Shown here: positions 18,301 to 27,708 of the stretch, piece after piece
Layout: every line of letters starts with the position of its first letter
Numbering within the stretch: position 1 is the first letter of the stretch
NCBI GenBank assembly: GCA_965229615.1
Contig: OZ245890.1
Span: forward strand, 868,001 to 932,000
DNA: 64,000 bases
From: G965229615 sp965229615
GTDB lineage: Bacteria; Pseudomonadota; Alphaproteobacteria; Rickettsiales; Midichloriaceae
Reading direction: 5' to 3'
Translations under genes and position numbers: made by a program
The notes under the pieces: model-generated
The model's input: the letters and a program-made list of their open reading frames with translations, nothing else
Told to the model about the DNA's origin: nothing
Databases searched by the model: none

Positions 18301-21300
18301 TTATTTCTTTTTGTATTTAAGAGCCAGAAGACATGGTGTAAAGAATAATGTCAACACAGTAGCAAATGTCAATCCACCACATATGCTTGTTGCTAACTGA
18401 GTCCACCATTGTGTTGATGGTGCATCATAAGTTACGCTTCTACCAAAAAAGTTGAGTGTTATTCTTGTTGCCATAGGGAGCAGACCCAACACTGCAGCCA
18501 ATGCAGTTAATAATATTGGTCTAATCCTCTGAGCGCCAGCACGCATTATTGCCTCAACTCCACTAAAATTTTGCCTTTTCAAGTGGTTGAATGTATCAAC
18601 CATCAATATGTTGTTGTTCAGGACTATTCCTGCTAGTGCTATAATACCTATGCCACACATCACTATGTTGAATGGACGTCCAGTAATCATCAAACCAATC
18701 AACACACCTGTAATTGAAAGAAAAACAGCTGTCATCACAACAAATGCTTCATAGAAATCATTGAATTGCGTCAACATTATCATAAATGTCACAGCTAAAA
18801 CAAAGAAAAACGCGTTCCTAAGGAATGTTGCAGCCTCCTTTTGATCCTCTGCTTCACCCTTAAATGTTACCTTTACATTGTCTGGTGTGTTGGTATTAAG
18901 CCATTTCTGTATCAATTTCACTTGTGAATCAACAAGATATCCAGGTTTCACGTCAGCATCTATTGTAACTACGTTTTCCCTATCAATTCTCTTAATCTGT
19001 GTCAGCTGTGGTTTAGCCTTTTGTTCGACAAATTTGTTGATTGGGATGATGTCACCATTCATATTTACAATACGTAAGTCTGTCAATTTTGATGTTATTC
19101 TACTGGATTCAGGCATTCTCAATAGTATATCTACCTCATAATCCAGATCATCAAGTCTGCATGTTGATATTTTCAATCCGCTTGTTGCCATCTGCACCAA
19201 ATTACCAACATCGATAACACTAACTAAATATTTCGCAGCAAGTACCTTATCTATTTCAAGATACCACTCTATGCCCGACACAGGCAAACTATCATCTATA
19301 TCTTTAAAACCACCAATGTCATTCTCCATTGCTTCTTTCATTGTTCGAGCAAAATCCATAGCATTAGCATAATCGCGCGCTGTCACACTGAGCTGTATTG
19401 GTTTGCCCGACGACGGGCCCTGACGCTCCTTATTAACTTGCACTATTGCACCAGGTGTTTTGACACTTCTCTCAATTTCATCCAATATTATAGAAGCCTT
19501 TTTACGGTGTTTCCAATCACTAAACTCAATATCAACAGTACCTATCGTGTCTTCAGGCAGTTGATGCGATGCTCCAACCCTCCCAACCTTTGTATAGAAT
19601 ACGCTAATACCATCTTTAAATTTGAAAAGTTGTTTTTCAACATCCATCATTATTGCATTTTTCTGATGTATAGATAAGTTTCCAGCTGATCTTACAATAA
19701 TTGTAGCGTTATCTGGTTCAACATCAGGAAAAAACTCAACCCCAGTACCCAAAATACTAAACATACCTATTGTTGTAACCATTAAACCAACTGTACCAAA
19801 AACAAATATTTTGGGATGTGCAAGTAACTTATCCAGTAACTTCATGTATCTACCAATGACTCCCTTTATATCACTCAATGGACCAGACTCAGCAGCTACA
19901 ATTGCCTTCATTTCGTCCTCACCTACTGGTGCGTGTTTCTTCATCATCATGCTACCTATTGCCGGTTGAAATAGAAGTGCAAACACGATCGAATTTGTCA
20001 TGATAATAAGTACGGTGATTGGCATGTACTTCATAAATTGACCAAGCACTCCTGGCCACATTAGGAATGGCAAAAACACAACTATCTTCACTAGAGTGGC
20101 AGTAAAAATTGGTACGAACATCCTCTTTGCAGCTTCAAGATATGCAACTTCTGATGATGCTCCTTCTATCATTTTTCTATCAGCATACTCAGTCACAACT
20201 ATTGCATCATCAACAACCATACCAACTGTCAATATAAGACTAAACAACACAACAATGTTAAGTGTATACCCATAGATATCCATCACTAGAATGCAAACAA
20301 AAAACGATACTGGCAACGAAAAAGCTATAAGGATTGCAGATTTTATACCAACAGACATTATGATGATTATCATCACAAGCAATGCAGCAAATATGATCCC
20401 ATTCTCCAACTCAAATACCATATCAATAATATGTTCTGAATCATCATTAGCATACGTTACACTGATATCCTCTGACCATTGCTGCTTTGCTGTCTCCACA
20501 GCATCCTTCACTGTCTTCACAGTGTCCATCACATTTGCTCCCGCTTGTTTTGATACTTCCAATACAACAGCTCTCTTACCATTGACTCTTGCTATGCTAT
20601 CAGTATCCTTAAAATCACGTTTGACTTCAGCTATGTCTTTCAGTTGTATTACTGTACCATTTTTACTAGAAACTGGAAAATTTACAAGAGTTGTATAGTC
20701 CTTGATCAAACCTGGAATCTTTACTACATACTCACCATCATGCTTTTTAATGGCACCAGCAGTCACAAGTACATTGTTTGAATTGATGATCTGTTGAAGA
20801 AAACCAGTTGAAAGATGATACCTTTCAAGCATTTCTGGTTTTATGATAATCTGTACAGCTTCCATCGCATTACCACCAATGTTTACCTCTCTAACGTATG
20901 AAATTTTCTCTATTTTATCCTTTGTATCTCTAGCTATTCTCAAGAGTTCACGCTGTGGTATATCACTCGATAATACAACATTCAGTACTGGTATCAGACT
21001 TAAGTCGATTTGCTTGACTATTTGCTCATCAGCCTCCTTTGGTAAATCATGCTTCGAGTCATTGACCTTATTTCTGACATCATCAAGTGACTTCTTCGAA
21101 TCTGCACCAGCGTGAAACTCAATTTGCACAGCTGCTGCACCATCGTAAGCGTATGATGTTATCTGTTTCACATTTTCTAACCCCTGTAAACCTGTTTCAA
21201 GTGGCTGCAAAATCATTTTCTTTGCATCTTCAGGCGATATCCCTCTCTGTGTTACTATGACATATATCATTGGAATCTTAATATCAGGCCTTCCTTCCTT

Positions 21301-21399
21301 TGCAATATTGATATATGCATGTATGCCACATAATAGTAGCAATAGCATCAGAGTAATAACACTTTTTTTACGTGCAACACAAAATTCAAATAACCACAC
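18301..21399 (-). CDS. RND-family efflux transporter permease (HAE1/AcrB-like)
   Basis: Inner-membrane proton-driven exporter of 1032 residues, the normal RND length. An N-terminal membrane helix (about 12-30) is followed by the periplasmic porter domain starting with EGRPDIKIP and ISPEDAKKMI. A block of transmembrane helices at about 330-480 includes the proton-relay aspartates in the VDDAIVVTEYAD segment, and a second repeat follows with GIVLNNNILMVDTFN near 935-950. The start is a GTG (MWLFEFCVARKKS). No periplasmic adaptor or TolC gene is adjacent, so partners must be elsewhere. It is divergent from rpsB. Confidence 0.92.
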   Translation of the reverse strand: MWLFEFCVARKKSVITLMLLLLLCGIHAYINIAKEGRPDIKIPMIYVIVTQRGISPEDAKKMILQPLETGLQGLENVKQITSYAYDGAAAVQIEFHAGADSKKSLDDVRNKVNDSKHDLPKEADEQIVKQIDLSLIPVLNVVLSSDIPQRELLRIARDTKDKIEKISYVREVNIGGNAMEAVQIIIKPEMLERYHLSTGFLQQIINSNNVLVTAGAIKKHDGEYVVKIPGLIKDYTTLVNFPVSSKNGTVIQLKDIAEVKRDFKDTDSIARVNGKRAVVLEVSKQAGANVMDTVKTVKDAVETAKQQWSEDISVTYANDDSEHIIDMVFELENGIIFAALLVMIIIIMSVGIKSAILIAFSLPVSFFVCILVMDIYGYTLNIVVLFSLILTVGMVVDDAIVVTEYADRKMIEGASSEVAYLEAAKRMFVPIFTATLVKIVVFLPFLMWPGVLGQFMKYMPITVLIIMTNSIVFALLFQPAIGSMMMKKHAPVGEDEMKAIVAAESGPLSDIKGVIGRYMKLLDKLLAHPKIFVFGTVGLMVTTIGMFSILGTGVEFFPDVEPDNATIIVRSAGNLSIHQKNAIMMDVEKQLFKFKDGISVFYTKVGRVGASHQLPEDTIGTVDIEFSDWKHRKKASIILDEIERSVKTPGAIVQVNKERQGPSSGKPIQLSVTARDYANAMDFARTMKEAMENDIGGFKDIDDSLPVSGIEWYLEIDKVLAAKYLVSVIDVGNLVQMATSGLKISTCRLDDLDYEVDILLRMPESSRITSKLTDLRIVNMNGDIIPINKFVEQKAKPQLTQIKRIDRENVVTIDADVKPGYLVDSQVKLIQKWLNTNTPDNVKVTFKGEAEDQKEAATFLRNAFFFVLAVTFMIMLTQFNDFYEAFVVMTAVFLSITGVLIGLMITGRPFNIVMCGIGIIALAGIVLNNNILMVDTFNHLKRQNFSGVEAIMRAGAQRIRPILLTALAAVLGLLPMATRITLNFFGRSVTYDAPSTQWWTQLATSICGGLTFATVLTLFFTPCLLALKYKKK

Positions 21400-21681
21400 T
21401 AGTATATGTAATGAATCTATTCCATTCTAAATCTATTAACTGCAGCAGTATATATGAATTCCTTCCTATTGGAAATGCTTAACCACATAACAACAAACAC
21501 AATGCGTATTTCACGTACATACACATGATCTGCACACAGTTTATCATTATTGCTATAACAACAATTGTGGTGTAGAGTTCGAGTGGTTGAATACCAACTT
21601 ACAACGCATACAGACACGTTTTTGGTGTTACAAAATACTGTGATAAAGTCTGTAGAGGCATAACCAAAATGAAATCAAACT
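21400..21681. promoter_or_regulatory. Divergent upstream region of the RND gene and rpsB
   Basis: About 280 bases between two divergent starts, so it must hold both promoters. The S2-binding leader expected for rpsB autoregulation could not be identified. No tRNA or open frame with support was found; a 66-codon minus-strand frame (21417-21617) has a composition unlike a protein. Confidence 0.4.
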
Positions 21682-22515
21682 ATGTTTTATCAAAAATATT
21701 TCACTATACAAAAACTTCTTGAAAATGGAGTGCATTATGGACACCGCAAAAACAAGTGGAATCCAAAGATGGCACAATACATCTACGGCATCAAGAACAA
21801 GGTACATATAATAGATCTGGAACAAACGGCTAGAATGCTTGAGACAGCACTGCAAATAGTAAAAGAGGTTGCTGCAAAAAATGGACGCATCTTGTTCGTA
21901 TCAACAAAAAAACAATCTTCTGAGATCATTGCACAACAAGCATCACGATGTGGACAATACTATATAAACAAAAGGTGGCTGGGTGGCATGCTGAGCAACT
22001 GGACAACGGTTTCAGCATCAATTAAAAAAATGGACTCATATGCTGCAACTCTTAATGAGAAAGATTCAATTTTAAAGAAAAAAGAAAGATTAGTTCTCAG
22101 TAGAAAACATGACAAATTAGAATCAGTTCTAGGTGGTATTAGAACAATGGGTGGATTGCCTGACATGCTTTTTGTTATAGATGCTGGAAAACACTATATA
22201 GCTGTCAAGGAAGCCAATAAACTTGGTATACCTGTTTGCGCAATAGTTGATACAAACACAGATCCAACGAACGTTGATCATATCATCCCAGGGAATGATG
22301 ATGCCCGTAAAGCAATCGAGTTATATGCTGATTTGGCAGCAGAAGCAGTGCTGCTTGGCATACACGAAAGTTTAACATCTTCAGGTGTTGATATAGCACC
22401 AATCAGTGATGTCTCGACATTAAAACAATATGATGAGATGAGAAAACCTAAGAGAAAGGATGATAACAATAATGATCGTAAAAGATCACCAATTAAAAGA
22501 TTAAAGAGCAAGTAG
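21682..22515 (+). CDS. rpsB: 30S ribosomal protein S2
   Basis: Component of the small ribosomal subunit, assembled late near the platform. The N-terminal signature LLENGVHYGHRKNKWNPKM, the central RWLGGMLSNW segment and the IVDTNTDP segment near 190-197 are diagnostic. It is 277 residues with a Lys/Arg-rich C-terminal tail. In most bacteria rpsB is followed by tsf; here the next gene, fbaB, is on the opposite strand, so tsf is elsewhere. A G+C-rich hairpin lies just after the stop. Confidence 0.98.
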   Translation: MFYQKYFTIQKLLENGVHYGHRKNKWNPKMAQYIYGIKNKVHIIDLEQTARMLETALQIVKEVAAKNGRILFVSTKKQSSEIIAQQASRCGQYYINKRWLGGMLSNWTTVSASIKKMDSYAATLNEKDSILKKKERLVLSRKHDKLESVLGGIRTMGGLPDMLFVIDAGKHYIAVKEANKLGIPVCAIVDTNTDPTNVDHIIPGNDDARKAIELYADLAAEAVLLGIHESLTSSGVDIAPISDVSTLKQYDEMRKPKRKDDNNNDRKRSPIKRLKSK

Positions 22516-22521
22516 AATATT

Positions 22522-22546
22522 TTTGTTCCCAGATGTTGGGAACAAA
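22522..22546. terminator. Hairpin between convergent rpsB and fbaB
   Basis: Perfect 9-base stem TTTGTTCCC / GGGAACAAA with a 7-base loop, unusually G+C-rich for this genome, starting 7 bases after the rpsB stop. No T-run follows on either strand, so it may act as a bidirectional terminator or transcript-end stabiliser. Confidence 0.6.
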
Positions 22547-22588
22547 TAATTACATCATGATGGAAAACGCAATTTGACAGTACTATCG

Positions 22589-23488
22589 TTAATAACTTCT
22601 ATAGATTTTCACCATTTGATCCACTACTGATATTGCATCGCACTTTTGTCTCTGGAATAGATTTCTTCCTATAATTGAACCATTACCCCCTCCTCCTGCT
22701 ATGCCATTTACCTCATCATATATAGCATTGTCATCTTTAATAATACCACCTGAAAATAAAACAATTCTTTTCCCATTAAATGCACATCTCATCACATGTG
22801 CAACTCTATGATCAATTCTGTTAATATCAATCCCCATATCAACATATCCACTACACAGCTTTTCATCTACAACATTTATAGTAGGTAGCTTCACCTTGAT
22901 GATGTGCGCTCCTGTCATTGCAGCAATATTGGTAGCATAGCAAATTGTGTCAAAAGATGTAGCATCTATAATTCCAGAACCGCGCGGGTATGACCATACT
23001 ACAGAGATCAATCCCATTGCCCTTGCCTCGCCTATTGCATTTTTAACCTGCTCCAACATCACATCACAATGTTTGGATCCTGGATATATTGTCATACCAA
23101 CACCAATGCATCCTAACCTTATAGCATCATCGACACAACCAATGAAGGCCTGGTCTGGTTCATCATTTTTTGGCTTAAGATTATTACTACTATTGAGTTT
23201 TAATATCATTGGTATAACACCAGCGTAATGTGACGCAGCAACTTCCATCATGCCAAGTGGTGCTGCATATGCACTCATACCTGCTGATATTGCTAATTCC
23301 ACATGATATAGTGGATCATATGCAGCTGGATTTACAGCAAAGCTTTTGTCAGGACCATGTTCAATCCCCTGATCAACTGGTAATACAATGAGTTTCCCTG
23401 TGCCTGCTAATTTTCCATGGTGTAAAATCCGATATAGATTTGCTCTAATGGCCGGAATTTCATATGAGTATTCCCCAAGTATTTGCAT
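22589..23488 (-). CDS. fbaB: Class I fructose-bisphosphate aldolase (FbaB/DhnA type)
   Basis: Schiff-base aldolase interconverting fructose 1,6-bisphosphate with glyceraldehyde 3-phosphate and dihydroxyacetone phosphate. The early segment LIVLPVDQGIEHGP (about 34-47) is characteristic of the archaeal-type class I FbaB. Lysine in AHIIKVKLPT (about 198) fits the Schiff-base position, and SGGIIKDD and GNGSIIGRNLFQR near the end form the phosphate site. In glycolysis-deficient Rickettsiales such as Ehrlichia and Wolbachia this aldolase serves gluconeogenesis to supply pentoses and glycerol phosphate; rpiB in this window fits that scheme. Length is normal at 299. Confidence 0.93.
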   Translation of the reverse strand: MQILGEYSYEIPAIRANLYRILHHGKLAGTGKLIVLPVDQGIEHGPDKSFAVNPAAYDPLYHVELAISAGMSAYAAPLGMMEVAASHYAGVIPMILKLNSSNNLKPKNDEPDQAFIGCVDDAIRLGCIGVGMTIYPGSKHCDVMLEQVKNAIGEARAMGLISVVWSYPRGSGIIDATSFDTICYATNIAAMTGAHIIKVKLPTINVVDEKLCSGYVDMGIDINRIDHRVAHVMRCAFNGKRIVLFSGGIIKDDNAIYDEVNGIAGGGGNGSIIGRNLFQRQKCDAISVVDQMVKIYRSY

Positions 23489-23650
23489 TGCAGTTTTGAT
23501 ATTGTATTTGTTACTTTACCTCGTCAAATATAACACAGCAGTAAACAAAATTTCAAAACTTGAAAGTGTACAACTCTATATCAAGTTATACATCTGCCCT
23601 TCAATATTATCATACTATAATGCATTATACACTTACCAATAGTGTAACGA

Positions 23651-26002
23651 TTAACAAATCATAACATCTTTACTTACTTCTACTCGATTATTAATCGCAT
23701 TAACAAAAGAATTGTTAGCATCTTGTTGTATATTGTTACTAGCAAGTAACAACTTCATGTTTTCATATACTTTTTCACTATCTACACTGTTTCCAAACAA
23801 CTGCATAAAGAAGTTAACCACCATATCAATACAATCCTTAATATGTAGAATCACTCCATTTGTATTAGCTCTCTTTTCTAATTCCAAAGCAATTTCATTG
23901 AGTTTTAATTTTGTAGTATTATCCAAAGCATCAAATATTGCAATATCAATATATTTATCATTTTTAATCTTACCAGACTTGATACCACTTTCTATGATTC
24001 TTGCAATTCTACTGCTATCAATATTTTCTGTGAAAAATGTGTTTACTCTTAATGCTACTGCTACTTTTTCATCATGTTGTTCTTCTTCTCTTTGTTCTCT
24101 TGCTGGAGGTACTTCTTCTATTACTTCATCATCATGTTGTTCTCCTTCTCTTTGTTCTCTTGCTGGAAGTGCTTCTATTGCTTCATCATCATGTCGTTCT
24201 TCTTCTCTTTGTTCTCTTGCTGGAAGTGCTTCTATTACTTCATCATCATGTTGTTCTCCTTCTCTTTGTTCTCTTGCTGGAGGTACTTCTTCTATTACTT
24301 CATCATCATATTGTTCTTCTTCTCTTTGTTCTCTTGCTGGAAGTGCTTCTATTGCTTCATCATCATGTTGTTCTCCTTCTCTTTGTTCTCTTGCTGGAGG
24401 TACTTCTTCTATTACTTCATCATCATATTGTTCTTCTTCTCTTTGTTCTCTTGCTGGAAGTGCTTCTATTGCTTCATCATCATGTCGTTCTTCTTCTCTT
24501 TGTTCTCTTGCTGGAGGTACTTCTTCTATTACTTCATCATCATGTTGTTCTCCTTCTCTTTGTTCTCTTGCTGGAGGTGCTATATTCTGTATAGCTGCAC
24601 GCTGCTGTTCCACAGCCCCTATATCAACATTGAGAAGACTTAAGTAATCACTAATAGCTTTATTAGTTGTATTCACTATGTCTGCTTTAACATCCTGAAC
24701 ACCATCTATTTCAGATTGCAGTTCAGTAAACACTTTATAGAACCAATATTTTTGCTCATCAGTTAGTTCGCTGCTTTGCAATTTATCTATGATTTCACTA
24801 AGTCCAATAAACTCGGTACCTAAATTGATGGTTGGAAGTTTTTTTGCTGATGGACCTGCTTTTGTTTGATACTCCCCACCCTCAAAACCTTCAGCTATGT
24901 AAAATAATTTTTGCACAGCAGGTAGAGCTAAAAGTTTTATTGGTTCATAATTAAAGAATCGTTGTTCACATGCTTCTCTGATAATACCCAATCTCACTAG
25001 TCCTTTAGCATTTGTATAATGACTGACCTTCATATTATAAGAATTATCATATTCAAAATAACACAACTCCTTTGCCTCATCTATGCCTGGACAATAAGAT
25101 ATTATGTCCTTTTGTTCTGCAACTGTACACCCAGCAAATTGACCATTAAACTTGTTAGGTATAAAAGGTAATTGCAAACCATCCTGCGTTAAGTTTATAA
25201 TGTTTTTTAATGAGTCGGGTGATGCAAGCTCTTGTCTGAGATTCTGTATTACTTTGTTCTGTATGCTAGAAGTCTCTGCATGCTTATCACCCAACACCTT
25301 CTCAATCCCAAGAACATCAGCAACCGCATTTTTTGTTGCATTGACATAATGTACTTTCAATGCACTTCCCGTATATTGCCCTTCTATCTCTTTAGTAATA
25401 TAACCAGTAACATATGCTTGTTTGGCGTAGTATAGTTGTCCTGCTATACCAATCCCCATCACATTGTTCATCACTTTCTCTACACCCAATCTCATCTCTC
25501 CCATCTTAGCAACACATCCCTCCAAGCACTCAAAGATTGAAAACTTATAAACTTCAGTAAGAGCATCATCAAATGCTGGTTTGTTATCGCTAGCACTTAG
25601 CATGTCGAATATTTGCACTATAACATTTAAACATTGTACAATTGACATTTTCTTATCAATGTCTTTATCAGCAATAAAAGTATATCTTTGTATTTTATTA
25701 CTCAAAATTTTAAATGGATGTTTACCAAGAGTTCTTGGCAAATCAGGGTATAACAATAACATTTTATTACATAGTCCCGTTGCTAGTTCATCGAACGCTG
25801 TCGCATGCAAATCATAAAGCTCCAGTGTTTCTACTGTAAATGTTTGCTCAGGTTTTTTATTACTAAAAAACTCATATGAAAATATGTTTGTGCTTGGCTG
25901 CTCAGTTTGATGCCACCTATCTTCATCACGCAAATTACGTTCCTGATGATACCAATCTTCCAGATCATCATACCAATTCATTGCATACATCATTTCCCCC
26001 AT
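23651..26002 (-). CDS. Tandem-repeat protein with nine charged 19-20-residue repeats, family unknown
   Basis: 783 residues without signal peptide. The N-terminal 470 residues look globular and helical and match no family I know. Residues about 476-645 consist of nine consecutive copies of a 19-20-residue unit with core PAREQRE followed by an acidic Glu/Asp/His tract. The last 140 residues include a hydrophobic stretch (CIDMVVNFFMQLFGN) and end without a basic tail. The architecture resembles the tandem-repeat proteins secreted by Ehrlichia and Anaplasma in having long acidic repeats, though the repeat sequence itself is not one I recognise. Secretion and host targeting are inference. The gene is monocistronic and divergent from yebC. 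Confidence 0.8.
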   Translation of the reverse strand: MGEMMYAMNWYDDLEDWYHQERNLRDEDRWHQTEQPSTNIFSYEFFSNKKPEQTFTVETLELYDLHATAFDELATGLCNKMLLLYPDLPRTLGKHPFKILSNKIQRYTFIADKDIDKKMSIVQCLNVIVQIFDMLSASDNKPAFDDALTEVYKFSIFECLEGCVAKMGEMRLGVEKVMNNVMGIGIAGQLYYAKQAYVTGYITKEIEGQYTGSALKVHYVNATKNAVADVLGIEKVLGDKHAETSSIQNKVIQNLRQELASPDSLKNIINLTQDGLQLPFIPNKFNGQFAGCTVAEQKDIISYCPGIDEAKELCYFEYDNSYNMKVSHYTNAKGLVRLGIIREACEQRFFNYEPIKLLALPAVQKLFYIAEGFEGGEYQTKAGPSAKKLPTINLGTEFIGLSEIIDKLQSSELTDEQKYWFYKVFTELQSEIDGVQDVKADIVNTTNKAISDYLSLLNVDIGAVEQQRAAIQNIAPPAREQREGEQHDDEVIEEVPPAREQREEERHDDEAIEALPAREQREEEQYDDEVIEEVPPAREQREGEQHDDEAIEALPAREQREEEQYDDEVIEEVPPAREQREGEQHDDEVIEALPAREQREEERHDDEAIEALPAREQREGEQHDDEVIEEVPPAREQREEEQHDEKVAVALRVNTFFTENIDSSRIARIIESGIKSGKIKNDKYIDIAIFDALDNTTKLKLNEIALELEKRANTNGVILHIKDCIDMVVNFFMQLFGNSVDSEKVYENMKLLLASNNIQQDANNSFVNAINNRVEVSKDVMIC
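24065..24577 (-). repeat. In-frame coding tandem repeat, nine units of 57-60 bp
   Basis: Nine units with a shared core read on the plus strand as CTTTGTTCTCTTGCTGGA, alternating between 57-base (ALPAREQRE) and 60-base (EVPPAREQRE) forms. Variation between units is restricted to a few codons (GEQH, EERH, EEQY; EVI, EAI) that recur in different orders, which indicates recent duplication and recombination. All unit lengths are multiples of three, so the frame is kept. Confidence 0.95.
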
Positions 26003-26103
26003 ATTTTTGTTTATTTTTTGTTCATAACCAGAAGTTTAGCTCATAAATATTACATACTCGTTAAGATCCATTAAAAATTTGTGATGTTCAGTAAGAATAT
26101 AAA

Positions 26104-26218
26104 TTAATTGTTGTCCAAAAAAGTGCTACTACACCTAAGCTTCAGATTAGGTAATATAACCTGTTTGGACAGCAACTTCTCGTTGCAAATACAATTAACT
26201 GTTCTGCAATGATTTTTT
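26104..26218 (+). ncRNA. Candidate structured RNA or yebC leader (three-way junction)
   Basis: The sequence can fold as a closed three-way junction. An outer stem pairs TTAATTG (26104-26110) with CAATTAA (26192-26198). A long arm pairs TGTCCAAA (26112-26119) with TTTGGACA (26164-26171) and encloses the hairpin ACCTAA/TTAGGT (26133-26138, 26147-26152). A second arm is GCAAC/GTTGC (26172-26176, 26182-26186). A T6 run follows at 26213-26218. It lies in the divergent region upstream of yebC. It does not match tRNA, SRP RNA or tmRNA by eye. It could be a small RNA or part of the yebC 5' leader; pairing was found by hand, not by energy calculation. Confidence 0.35.
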
Positions 26219-26285
26219 ATTCGCTATCAGTTCAGAGAGCTGTATAATCAGGAAAAGAATATTTAATAATATTTACCTCAAAATT

Positions 26286-27014
26286 ATGGCAGGACATTCA
26301 AAATTTAAGAACATTATGCATCGCAAAGGAGCACAAGATAAAAAACGTGCAAATGCATTCACTAAAATAGTGCGCGAGGTAATAGTTGCTGTTAAGAGTG
26401 GGGGGGATGATCCAAATACAAATCTAAGATTGAGAATGGCAATCGCTGCTGCTAAGGCTATGAATATGCCAAAAGATAAAGTTGACAATGCAATCAAAAA
26501 AGCAACATCAAATGATATCGATAGCAACTATGATGAGGTCAGATATGAAGGATATGGGCCAGCAGGCACAGCAATTATAGTTGAAGGTTTAACAAGCAAT
26601 AGAAACCGCACAGCATCTGAAATCCGCACAATATTTGGAAAAAATGGTGGACATCTAGGTGAAACAGGTAGTGTAAGTTATATGTTCAATAGGTCTGGAC
26701 TTATAATATACTCACGTGAAATCAATGTATCATCAGATGAGTTATTAGGTACAATATTAGAGATTGGAGCTGATGATTGCATAGAACATGATGAAGCATA
26801 TGAAATAATATGCAAACAGGAGGATTTTCACACTACCAAAGAGCAATTAACTGCAAAATATGGGGAACCACTAGAAGCGAAAATTACATGGAGATCAAAT
26901 AATATTATAACCCTGAGTGGTGATGATGCAGTAAAGGCAGAAAAATTGATAGATGCATTAGAAGATAGTGATGATGTACAGAACGTTTCGCATAATTTTG
27001 AAATTACGGGATAG
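26286..27014 (+). CDS. yebC: YebC/PmpR-family regulatory protein
   Basis: 242-residue member of the YebC/TACO1 family; these proteins bind DNA or the ribosome, and recent work on the family links them to translation of proline-rich stretches. The N-terminal signature MAGHSKFKNIMHRKGAQD and the following LRLRMAIAAAKAMNMP are typical, as are EGYGPAGTAIIVE and GGHLGETGSVSYMF. It is the first gene of a probable two-gene unit with the Smr gene 4 bases downstream. Confidence 0.95.
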   Translation: MAGHSKFKNIMHRKGAQDKKRANAFTKIVREVIVAVKSGGDDPNTNLRLRMAIAAAKAMNMPKDKVDNAIKKATSNDIDSNYDEVRYEGYGPAGTAIIVEGLTSNRNRTASEIRTIFGKNGGHLGETGSVSYMFNRSGLIIYSREINVSSDELLGTILEIGADDCIEHDEAYEIICKQEDFHTTKEQLTAKYGEPLEAKITWRSNNIITLSGDDAVKAEKLIDALEDSDDVQNVSHNFEITG

Positions 27015-27018
27015 TTCT

Positions 27019-27675
27019 GTGTCAGAGAGTAATAATGATAGTCAAGACAATAGCAACTGGAATGCATATGTGAAGGATATATATAAGGACAAGAAGGTTG
27101 AAAAAATAAAAACATATCATACAGAAACAGCACAACGCAGTGTACAACTGCAACCTCGTGCAGAAAGAGTTATCATAATGAACTCGAGTAAACAGTACAA
27201 GAATGATATTAACATTCCAGAAAGTGATAGAATGCATCATTTACTGTATCGTGAGAGTCTTTTATCAGCACAAAACAATGTTTCACTAGGCAACCAGCAA
27301 CTAGAAACAAAGCAATACACAGATCTTGAATGTGGAAAAGATACAAATTTCAGTAGGCGACTAATAAATAATATGCGGAGTGGTAAGTGGCATATTGATG
27401 CGAAATTTGATCTACACGGCTACACAATCAATGAAGGATATGAAGTGTTTTGTAATGCTATTATTTCTTCTTTTGCAAATTGTTTTTCACTGATACTTGT
27501 TGTAACTGGCAAAGGCATCTCGTGCCCACTTAATCATTATAGAACAACTTTGAAGGAAAGCTTGCCTAAATGGGTCAACACTCAAAGGATTAGACGATAT
27601 ATACGATACTTTTCATATGCCTCCCCAAAACATGGAGAGAATGGGGCATTCTATGTCGTTATAGCAAGGACATAA
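27019..27675 (+). CDS. Smr-domain protein
   Basis: About 218 residues from the GTG at 27019, which lies 4 bases after the yebC stop. An in-frame TTG at 26998 and ATG at 26968 would overlap yebC and are alternatives. The C-terminal half is an Smr (small MutS-related) domain, with the FDLHGYTINEGYEVF start and the VVTGKGI strand, a fold with DNA or RNA nicking activity in some members. The N-terminal half is polar and variable as in alphaproteobacterial Smr proteins. The usual second motif GxGVLR is not clearly kept, so activity is uncertain. Confidence 0.8.
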   Translation: MSESNNDSQDNSNWNAYVKDIYKDKKVEKIKTYHTETAQRSVQLQPRAERVIIMNSSKQYKNDINIPESDRMHHLLYRESLLSAQNNVSLGNQQLETKQYTDLECGKDTNFSRRLINNMRSGKWHIDAKFDLHGYTINEGYEVFCNAIISSFANCFSLILVVTGKGISCPLNHYRTTLKESLPKWVNTQRIRRYIRYFSYASPKHGENGAFYVVIART

Positions 27676-27708
27676 GACACTCGATCACTTCACGTATTAC
27701 AATACATC

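Noticed and set aside
21417..21617. 66-codon minus-strand frame upstream of the RND gene
   Set aside because: Composition is Cys/His/Arg-rich and not protein-like; it lies in a divergent promoter region.
24065..24577. Regular repeats that might be a CRISPR array
   Set aside because: Units are contiguous, without unique spacers, multiples of three and in frame with a 783-codon gene.
23712..24647. Long plus-strand frames (311, 185 and 189 codons) opposite the tandem repeats
   Set aside because: They are low-complexity Ser/Cys/Leu mirror translations of the repeat DNA; the minus-strand frame continues through nonrepetitive protein on both sides and is the real gene.
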